Source of the DNA: Planctomycetota bacterium
Lineage (GTDB): Bacteria > Planctomycetota > GCA-002687715 > DRQF01
Assembly: GCA_024275615.1 (NCBI GenBank)
Contig: JAJRYU010000073.1
Coordinates: forward strand, 1-17,427
Direction of reading: 5' to 3'
DNA length: 17,427 nucleotides
Shown here: positions 6,924 to 12,867 of the stretch, in pieces
Layout: the number at the start of each line of letters is the position of its first letter
Numbering within the stretch: position 1 is the first letter of the stretch
Translations under genes and position numbers: made by a program
The notes under the pieces: generated by a model
Databases searched by the model: none
Told to the model about the DNA's origin: nothing
Seen by the model: only the letters and a program-made list of their open reading frames with translations

Positions 6924-7609
6924 GTGATCCACGTCGTGAGGTGTCTTGTGTCGGCAAGTGAGTCGACGGCAAGGTCGGCACCTTCACTGCGGAGCAAGTT
7001 GGCGTCATGCAGTCCGGTTGCGACAGCGAGAGAACGGCAGCCGTTGGACTTGGCGCATTCGACGTCGTGGGGGGAATCGCCGATCACGACAACTTCGGCT
7101 GGATCCATCTTTTTGCCAAAAGCACACTTGAAACGAGATAATGCGACATCGACAAGATGACGCCGCAGCGGTGGCTCATGAGGGGATTCGTCGCCGAAAG
7201 CGTTCACGACAAAAGGTGACGTGTCTAAGCCGCACCGTTCCAGTTTCATGCGCCCTGTGTCTTCGAAGTTACCGGTCAAGAGACCGAGTGTTAGGTCGTC
7301 GATGGCGTCCAAGCTGGACACGAGTTCAGCGGCACCTGGCAACAAATACCCGGTCCCAGGTACATCCAGTCGTTGGGATAGTCCCTGGCGATATTGATCG
7401 CGGAAATTCGCGAGATTCTCGTTTGTCGTCTCGACGTTGTTCTTGACCAGGACATTTCTAAAAATCACTGGATCCAGGCATCCAGCGTATTGGATGCCTT
7501 CTAAGCTACAGGGCCGTCCGAAGAGGTGCTCGAATCCATCAGACATGGCATGGAGGCAGGCTCGAGAAGTCTTTATGAGCGTCGCGTCGATATCGAAGAG
7601 AATAAGCAT
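6914..7609 (-). CDS. HAD-superfamily hydrolase (phosphoglycolate phosphatase-like)
   Basis: A cytoplasmic protein of 231 residues, normal for a HAD phosphatase with a small helical cap. Motif I is FDIDATL at residues 5-11, with nucleophile Asp6 and acid/base Asp8. The usual Gly after the second Asp (DxDGT) is Ala9 here. Motif II is LLTGN, with Thr112. Motif IV is VIGDSPHDV, with GDSxxD at 177-182 for Mg2+ binding. The motif III Lys is not obvious; Arg149 or Arg150 in EPPLRRH could stand in. The family hydrolyses small phosphorylated metabolites and the substrate cannot be told from sequence. The ATG at 7609 has no strong ribosome binding site (CGATCCGCCC). The gene converges on the transglutaminase-like gene with a 10-bp overlap, leaving no room for a terminator between them. 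Confidence 0.88.
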   Translation of the reverse strand: MLILFDIDATLIKTSRACLHAMSDGFEHLFGRPCSLEGIQYAGCLDPVIFRNVLVKNNVETTNENLANFRDQYRQGLSQRLDVPGTGYLLPGAAELVSSLDAIDDLTLGLLTGNFEDTGRMKLERCGLDTSPFVVNAFGDESPHEPPLRRHLVDVALSRFKCAFGKKMDPAEVVVIGDSPHDVECAKSNGCRSLAVATGLHDANLLRSEGADLAVDSLADTRHLTTWITQR

Positions 7610-7777
7610 GGGCGGATCGTAGACTGAGCCGACTTCGTTTCAAGTCCAAGTCTCGGGAAGTTCTCAGGTGACATTTTCTTCTTGTTGAATTCAACGGGAT
7701 TTTGTGGTTTGTAAGCAGGGGTCAGGCTGAAACTACAAGAAATCGTGGTTCAGAGAAGTAAAGACTGACTTGCACCT

Positions 7778-7835
7778 TCAGGGCTCGATACTGAACCCTC
7801 CCTGAGTTAGGGTGAAACCGAGGGCTGAGCCCTGA
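7778..7835 (+). promoter_or_regulatory. Inverted-repeat leader upstream of the PRPP synthetase-like gene
   Basis: TCAGGGCTC (7778-7786) pairs perfectly with GAGCCCTGA (7827-7835), a 9-bp outer stem. Inside, ACCCT (7795-7799) can pair with AGGGT (7809-7813). A competing small hairpin GGGC-TGA-GCCC lies at 7822-7832. The structure ends about 36 nt before the ATG at 7872. It lacks a U-run, so it is not a typical terminator. It could be a regulatory mRNA leader or an operator. The role is inference. Confidence 0.35.
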
Positions 7836-7871
7836 GAAATTGACAATCGCCTTTTGGAGCTCTGAGTCATT

Positions 7872-9038
7872 ATGGCTGAATTGGTCGTCGTCGGTACGGA
7901 ATCTGACAATCCTTTTGCTATTGACGTGGCTCATGCTCTTGGCCAAGTCGAAGATGTCGCGGATCTCATCTCCCTCAGAAGTTTTGCCAATCGCGAGTTC
8001 TGCCCACTTTTCATTAAGTCAAACAAACGGGAACCTGGCCACGGCCTCGACGGGCGAACAGTTATTCTTGTGTCAACAGCTTCAGGACACTTCTCAAGAG
8101 ACGCTTTGGCCATGAGAAACCTCATTGTGGCGCGAGCCGCCAAAGACAATGGGGCGGAGGATGTCATTCTTGTTGAGCCGGATTTGTTCTATTCGGCGCA
8201 GGATCGTGGGCCCAGGCTTGAGCAAGGCGAAGTTGACTTTGAGCGAGATGCGTCTGACCTTGCCAAGTTCGACGGGCAGGCATTTTCTGCACGCCTTTAT
8301 GCCGAGTGTCTAAAAACAGCCGGTGTGAGTGGGGCGGTCACGATTCACAATCACTCGGCAGCCGTCGGTAGAGAATTCGCGCGCTGCTTGCCCTTGGGAT
8401 ATCACAATCTGTCTCCTGACATCGTTTTTGTCCACTACATCAAAGATTCAGATGTTCTCGACTTGAGCGATGATGGCGGGAATCTGGTGATTTGCGCCCC
8501 CGATGGCGGCGCCGCAGAATTTGCTCGTCGTATGCACTGCGCCCTCGATCTTAAGAACACCGGGATGCTTGAGCTGACCAAGAAACGGTTCGGCGAAAGA
8601 TCGGTTGAAGCTCATGTCGCGGAACACTCGGAACTCAAGATCGACGACATTGCGGGGAAAGATATATTTATTGTCGACGACATGGTTCGCACGGGGTCAA
8701 CGATCATGGAGTGTTGTCGTAAACTCCGCGCGGGTAATCCCCGCCGCGTTGTCTTTGGCGTGACTCATTTCTATTCGTCTGAAGAATGCCGCGCTGTTCT
8801 TTCTGGTCATTTCTTGGACGAGATCATCACGACCAACACAGTGCCAACGATTCTCAATCGAGACATGCAAGGTCGGCTGCGCAAGAAAATGATCGTACTC
8901 AAGCTCGAGAAGTGGATTGCTCGATTCTTGTTGGAGCACCTGGAGATGAAATCGAACCTCAGCGACGATGACATCTATGCCACTGACATGTCGTCAAAGA
9001 ATCCTCGTTGGCGCAGGCATTGGAGTCCCGGCACATAG
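7872..9038 (+). CDS. Divergent ribose-phosphate pyrophosphokinase (PRPP synthetase) homologue
   Basis: A protein of 388 residues, against about 315 for typical bacterial Prs. Prs makes phosphoribosyl pyrophosphate from ribose 5-phosphate and ATP for nucleotide, His and Trp synthesis. Two PRTase-type halves are visible. The flexible loop normally written YARQDRK is here YSAQDRG (Gln110-Asp111-Arg112 kept, first Arg replaced by Ala109). The SPDHGG region is APDGG (209-213), so its His is lost. The catalytic Lys/Arg region is TKKRFGE (236-242). The PRPP-binding loop is IVDDMVRTGST (267-277) in place of the usual DDxxDTxGT. An insertion of about 16 residues follows the AQDR loop (to about 133). 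A basic tail of about 60 residues ends in RWRRHW. The ATG has TGGAGC upstream at slightly long spacing. It could be the cell's only Prs of an unusual clade or a paralogue with a shifted role. Confidence 0.82.
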   Translation: MAELVVVGTESDNPFAIDVAHALGQVEDVADLISLRSFANREFCPLFIKSNKREPGHGLDGRTVILVSTASGHFSRDALAMRNLIVARAAKDNGAEDVILVEPDLFYSAQDRGPRLEQGEVDFERDASDLAKFDGQAFSARLYAECLKTAGVSGAVTIHNHSAAVGREFARCLPLGYHNLSPDIVFVHYIKDSDVLDLSDDGGNLVICAPDGGAAEFARRMHCALDLKNTGMLELTKKRFGERSVEAHVAEHSELKIDDIAGKDIFIVDDMVRTGSTIMECCRKLRAGNPRRVVFGVTHFYSSEECRAVLSGHFLDEIITTNTVPTILNRDMQGRLRKKMIVLKLEKWIARFLLEHLEMKSNLSDDDIYATDMSSKNPRWRRHWSPGT

Positions 9039-9315
9039 ACGATCCAGTTGCCGAGAAGCCGTTCCCCATCGCCTCCACCTTTCTTCAAAATGCAGAGGTT
9101 CCAAAGGTGTCCATGCGGTGTTGTTGCAGGTGCGCGGGCGCCGGGGTATGTAAGGCGTGGCATGCCTACTCCAGGGTTGCTCCGGAACCCGAGAGGTTTC
9201 GTCTTCTCCATATCAAACTATCTGCCCCGATGTCCACGGGGACCAATGTTCGAAATGAGATTCTCTATCCATGGAATATCTGAAAAATGTAAGTCAGAGA
9301 TTCGAATACGAGATC
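9039..9315. other. Intergenic region between convergent genes
   Basis: No convincing gene is seen. Two weak hairpins could help termination: GGGTT/AACCC (9174-9178 with 9186-9190) and CCCCG/CGGGG (9225-9229 with 9237-9241). Neither is followed by a U-run. A local GC-rich patch lies around 9128-9148. Open frames here look non-coding by composition. Confidence 0.4.
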
Positions 9316-9525
9316 TTACTTGCACTTTTTCTTGCCGCGGCCGGCGTCCAACACTTGAGTAATCTCATCGGCGGACATCCCCCGATCAATCATTGATTGT
9401 TTGAGGGCGTTATTGGATTTCTTCGAAGTGACATCGCTCCAACACCCCACGACGATGGCAATGATCGGGATGGAGAATATCATGATAGGAACGATGTTAG
9501 GGTGATTGAGTAGGTCGCTAAGCAT
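9316..9525 (-). CDS. Small single-pass membrane protein
   Basis: A protein of 69 residues. The ATG at 9525 is chosen because GGAAAGAG precedes it at proper spacing and a membrane segment follows soon after. The further upstream in-frame ATG at 9576 adds 17 residues without such a signal. Residues about 11-28 (IVPIMIFSIPIIAIVVG) form one membrane span. A cytoplasmic-type tail follows with ALKQSMIDRGMSADEI (40-55), then TQVLDAG and a very basic end, GRGKKKCK. Short 'KxxMIxRGMSADEI' tails on one-span proteins are, from memory, common among hypothetical proteins of Planctomycetota; no function is known to me. The gene is isolated, convergent with the PRPP synthetase-like gene and followed by no clear terminator. 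Confidence 0.7.
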   Translation of the reverse strand: MLSDLLNHPNIVPIMIFSIPIIAIVVGCWSDVTSKKSNNALKQSMIDRGMSADEITQVLDAGRGKKKCK

Positions 9526-9965
9526 GTGTCTCTTTCCGGATTCAGTAGAGGACCAAAGGGCTATCGCCATCGACAATCTAATATTCTCAGATTCGCCAAG
9601 TTAGACCAAAAATGGAAGATTCGCGGCGAACGAGGCAGACTGCAAATGCCTTGCGAAAGCTGCATGATTCTGGCTCTTAGCGCAGCTGACCGCCAAAGAT
9701 CCCGAATCCTCCTCTAAGGGCGACCAGCTGATTCTGATCCAATGTCCTCCAGGAGTCCTTGGGGCACGACCCAGGGACTTCTGGCATAGTTGCCCAATTC
9801 TCCAGAGAACAGAATATGACGATTTTGGTGAGAGCGGAAGTAACCGCGCGGAGTTTGATCGTGGTTTTTGCGAACCGCTGGCAAATTGGATTGACGCCCG
9901 TTTCCGAATCGGTTCGAAAACGCTGAACGAAACCCTGCCTCAGATGTCGGTTGAGTGATTGGAAG
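9526..9965. other. 440-bp region without a supported gene
   Basis: This stretch holds the upstream region of the small membrane protein and the downstream region of the GT-C gene, both on the minus strand. A minus-strand open frame of 101 codons (9677-9982) overlaps the end of the GT-C gene by 17 nt. It has a composition rich in Arg, Ser, Thr, Gln and Phe, shows no domain, and is not called. No strong hairpin-plus-U-run terminator, tRNA or repeat was seen. Confidence 0.4.
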
Positions 9966-11894
9966 CTACCGCCTGAGACCATAGAGTTCTGCTTTGCATC
10001 GTCGGGATGTCATCGTCTGTAGAAGTTTGCGGCCACCTATGGCCTTGAGCAAATTCTCTGGCGCCGGAATGTCACTGTAAGTCAGGACCCAAATACGTGC
10101 CTGCGGATGTAGTTGCGCCTGTTCTTGCCATTTCTTTCCAACGAGCCGATCTCGTTCGGAATAGAGATAATAGAGCGATGGTGTCGTGACCCAGTCATTG
10201 CCCTTGACGAAAATGAGGTCTTGTTCTCGAAGACTTGACTTAAGGTCATTGGTGATGCTTCGGTGGTCGTTTGGTTCTGGTATTTCACCAAAGAATTTCA
10301 TGCTTGAGGCCAAGGGCCATGCAAACAGGACGACAACAAGGATGATACCTGACGGTTTCACAAGAAATCGCGACCAGCCGATGGCCACTGCCGCCAAGAC
10401 ATAGGGAACAAATGTGATCATACCGCGACTCTTCAAAATTGGTGAAACTGCACCAATGAGAAGAAGTAACAAGAAGGGCACCATACCTAGAATAAGAAAT
10501 GGCGCGGCTTGGTTCTTGCTCAAAATGTTTTCACCACGAACCCCGATGAACTTGGCAACGCACTGCTGAAACCATGGTAATGCCAAGGATCCAAGGGGAA
10601 GGACGGCCGATGCGAACAGGTAGATTTGTCTCTTGTGCGCGGTTAGTGCCAAACCACAGATAAATAGCGATGTGAAGACAGCAAACCCGACGAGAATTCT
10701 TCCTGAAGGGGCCTCTTTCCTCGTTCCACGCCGGACAGTCTTCTGTAGCGGTGCCATGGCGAATCCCAAGACCGTGAGGGCAATAGCGAAGATCCAAGGC
10801 GCAAGAGGAGCCATGCGGGTAGGAAGACTGAACAGATCGTCTTCAAAGAGGTTGCCCAATCCCAAGTATTGTCCGGCGAACTTGAAAGATGGACCCATGA
10901 GGGGCGCACTCCTGGCGCGATAGAGTGCGTGAGTCCAAAGAGGTGTACCCAGGATCACAACGATGGATTGTAGCGCAAAAATCCGTTTGTACATCTTGCC
11001 AGATTGATCCCTAAGGCAAGCGACCAGTAACATCTCGGCGGCCAAGAAAGGCCAGAAGAAGATCTTTGTGGCCACACCTCCCCAAGTAGCAAGTATGTAG
11101 GTGAGCTCGGTATACTTGTGGTTGTCTCCCCGGATCATTCTTAGCAAGTTGAACACGCTGAGAAGACCCAAGAATTCCCCCATGGAATACATACGTGCTT
11201 GTTGGCTCCAGTAAATTTGGTGGCCGTGGAATGCCATGAGTATGGCAGCAAGGAAAGCTGCACGTACATTCGCTTCTTTCTTGACGATGAAGAAGAGCAG
11301 GGCAATACTTGAGACATTAAAAATCAAACTCGGCAAACGAATGGCGACGAGGGAAGTGCCAAAGGTCTTGATCCAAGCGAAGATCAGAAGATAGTAGGCT
11401 TGAGGGTGGGGCTCATCGTGAAAGTGATACCAGACAACTTCACCTAGAGACAGCCGAGCCGGAGGCGTGGAGATCCCCGCAGGCAAATGCAATCCGGGGA
11501 CATAGGATTCCACGTGTGTCATGCCCCGCGCATTGAGTCCCCAAACCCGTACTCCGATGGCCAAGACGATGATAAGGAGTAGGCCCCAAAGAAGACGCGC
11601 TCTCCATTTGGCTTCTATTGGCGGAAGAGCGCAGCCCTGTGCCATTTGCCTAGTCGGCATTAATAATAATGCAATCACGACTCCGGTTCCCAGAAGCAGG
11701 AGGAAAATGGCCGATGTTGGAGCGATGATAAGGAGTAGGATCCAAAGAAGACGCACTCTCCATTTGGATTCTATTGACGGAAGAGCGCAGCCCTGCGCCG
11801 TTTGCCTAATCAACATGAATAATAATGCAAATACACCTCCGGTCCCCAGGATCAGGAGGGAAATGGCCGATGTTGGAGGGAGTGCTACGTTCAT
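9966..11894 (-). CDS. Multi-pass GT-C glycosyltransferase (GT39/PMT_2-like) with duplicated N-terminus
   Basis: A protein of 642 residues with about a dozen hydrophobic segments in its first 530 and a C-terminal soluble domain of about 110. The layout is that of ArnT/PMT-type GT-C enzymes, which move a sugar from a polyprenyl-phosphate carrier to an acceptor outside the membrane. Supporting motifs are the first-loop acid in GMTHVESYVPG (Glu129, where the family has an acidic active-site residue), HPQAYYLLIFAWIKTFG and the following IRLPSLIFN, typical of PMT_2 proteins. Residues 7-58 and 59-110 are tandem copies sharing 39 of 52 residues, adding an extra hydrophobic unit before the first conserved loop. 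The ATG at 11894 has only a weak purine stretch (AAGAAAAGA). The gene is divergent from a GT2 gene that could supply its lipid-linked sugar. Acceptor and sugar are unknown. Confidence 0.83.
   Translation of the reverse strand: MNVALPPTSAISLLILGTGGVFALLFMLIRQTAQGCALPSIESKWRVRLLWILLLIIAPTSAIFLLLLGTGVVIALLLMPTRQMAQGCALPPIEAKWRARLLWGLLLIIVLAIGVRVWGLNARGMTHVESYVPGLHLPAGISTPPARLSLGEVVWYHFHDEPHPQAYYLLIFAWIKTFGTSLVAIRLPSLIFNVSSIALLFFIVKKEANVRAAFLAAILMAFHGHQIYWSQQARMYSMGEFLGLLSVFNLLRMIRGDNHKYTELTYILATWGGVATKIFFWPFLAAEMLLVACLRDQSGKMYKRIFALQSIVVILGTPLWTHALYRARSAPLMGPSFKFAGQYLGLGNLFEDDLFSLPTRMAPLAPWIFAIALTVLGFAMAPLQKTVRRGTRKEAPSGRILVGFAVFTSLFICGLALTAHKRQIYLFASAVLPLGSLALPWFQQCVAKFIGVRGENILSKNQAAPFLILGMVPFLLLLLIGAVSPILKSRGMITFVPYVLAAVAIGWSRFLVKPSGIILVVVLFAWPLASSMKFFGEIPEPNDHRSITNDLKSSLREQDLIFVKGNDWVTTPSLYYLYSERDRLVGKKWQEQAQLHPQARIWVLTYSDIPAPENLLKAIGGRKLLQTMTSRRCKAELYGLRR
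11565..11876 (-). repeat. In-frame 156-bp tandem direct repeat inside the GT-C gene
   Basis: Two adjacent copies, 11565-11720 and 11721-11876, align without gaps. My hand count gives about 21 mismatches in 156 bp (about 86% identity), while the encoded 52-residue units share 39 residues (75%). Shared blocks include GATGATAAGGAGTAGG and AAATGGCCGATGTTGG. The period is a multiple of three, so the frame is kept. The high DNA identity points to a fairly recent duplication. Confidence 0.93.
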
Positions 11895-12113
11895 GGTCTT
11901 TTCTTATCGACCTTTTTGGCGATAAATTCAGCCAATTGAGCGTTGGCCAGATTTCAATTGGACGATAATTTCTTGTCGTTCGCCTTGTTGCGTTTTGTGA
12001 CGCGATTATCGGAGGACATACGAGGAGCATCGGTCGATTCTAAACCGATCGCAATTGTGTAGGCTAAGAGTATCGTCGTATCGATATTTGCAAGGCACGG
12101 ACATCCTATCTGC
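11895..12113. promoter_or_regulatory. Divergent glycosyltransferase promoter region with a long dyad
   Basis: This gap separates the divergent GT-C and GT2 genes. CCAATTGA (11932-11939) and TCAATTGG (11954-11961) are perfect inverted copies with centres 22 bp apart, two helical turns, as expected for a dimeric regulator binding one face of DNA. A second dyad, ATCGGT-N9-ACCGAT, lies at 12029-12049. A third CAATTG is at 12052-12057. The large dyad lies 38-67 nt before the GT-C start. The regulator is unknown and no sigma-70 hexamer pair was assigned with confidence. Confidence 0.45.
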
Positions 12114-12857
12114 ATGAATTCGTTGTTCGAAACAACAGTCGTTATCCCTGCATTCAATGAGCAGGATCGTTTGCCGCGGACCTTGGAGGCGCTTTGCACC
12201 GAACATGATGGGCTCAGTGGAGTGAATCTTGCGGAGGTGATCGTCGTCGATGATGGCTCCAAAGATGACACCTCACGAGTCGCGGCGCTCTTTTCCGGCC
12301 GTCTTCCCCAGTTGAGTGTTGTCACCTTGGAGCAAAACTGCGGCAAGGGTTTTGCCGTGCGTTCCGGCCTCATGAATGCGCAGTCTGAATGGATTCTTGT
12401 GGCTGATGCCGACATGTCGACTCCGTGGGCTGAGCTTGCCAAGTTGGCCTCAGAGCTCAAGAAACATGGCGGTGATGTTGCCATTGGGTCAAGAGACTTG
12501 CCGGAGAGTGATGTGGTCTTGCGGCAGTCGTTCATACGAGAGTATCTGGGCCGGACCTTTAATGTGCTTATCCGAACGCTGACGGGCCTTCCTTTTCGGG
12601 ACACGCAGTGTGGCTTCAAACTCGTTCGCCGCTCGTCGGTCAAGTCTTTTCTTGGTGACCTGACGGTCGACCGATTTGCCTGGGATGTGGAGTTTCTCCT
12701 GTTGGCACGAGATGCGGATCTCGAGATTCTTGAAGTTCCTGTCTCTTGGGAGCATCGTGACGCTTCTCGAGTTCACCCGATTTTCGATGGCTTTGACATG
12801 GCAAAGACAGTCTTATGTTTGCAGTTGCGTCGGCTGCGTAAGCGCCTGTTCTCTTGA
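12114..12857 (+). CDS. GT2 family glycosyltransferase, polyprenyl/dolichyl-phosphate sugar synthase-like
   Basis: A protein of 247 residues with a single GT-A domain. It starts VVIPAFNEQDRLPRTLEAL. It has the nucleotide-sugar motif IVVDDGSKDDT (43-53), the metal-binding DAD at 98-100 in VADADMSTP, the GSRD motif at 125-128, and QCGFKLVRR at 165-173. These are hallmarks of the Alg5/DPM1-like group, which transfers glucose or mannose from UDP- or GDP-sugar to a polyprenyl phosphate. No membrane segment follows the catalytic domain, as in single-domain Alg5/DPM-like enzymes lacking an anchor; a basic C-terminus (LRRLRKRLFS) may help membrane contact. The ATG lacks a strong ribosome binding site. 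The divergent GT-C neighbour is a natural user of the product. Its stop lies 10 bp from the dnaE2 stop. Confidence 0.88.
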   Translation: MNSLFETTVVIPAFNEQDRLPRTLEALCTEHDGLSGVNLAEVIVVDDGSKDDTSRVAALFSGRLPQLSVVTLEQNCGKGFAVRSGLMNAQSEWILVADADMSTPWAELAKLASELKKHGGDVAIGSRDLPESDVVLRQSFIREYLGRTFNVLIRTLTGLPFRDTQCGFKLVRRSSVKSFLGDLTVDRFAWDVEFLLLARDADLEILEVPVSWEHRDASRVHPIFDGFDMAKTVLCLQLRRLRKRLFS

Positions 12858-12867
12858 TGTCGTGTCG

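Noticed and set aside
7840..7868. TTGACA at 7840-7845 as a sigma-70 -35 box for the PRPP synthetase-like gene
   Set aside because: At 17-bp spacing the -10 position reads TGAGTC, which does not fit, and it would leave almost no leader before the ATG at 7872.
9174..9241. Hairpins GGGTT/AACCC and CCCCG/CGGGG as terminators
   Set aside because: Stems are only 5 bp with 7-nt loops, and no U-run follows either; listed only as weak elements of the intergenic region.
9048..9362. Plus-strand open frame of 104 codons after the PRPP synthetase-like gene
   Set aside because: The peptide is rich in Pro, Arg and Cys and runs antisense into the small membrane protein gene, which has better start and family features. 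Likely chance.
9677..9982. Minus-strand open frame of 101 codons directly after the GT-C gene
   Set aside because: It overlaps the GT-C stop by 17 nt, has no clear ribosome binding site or domain, and its composition does not resemble the neighbouring genes. It is possible but not supported.
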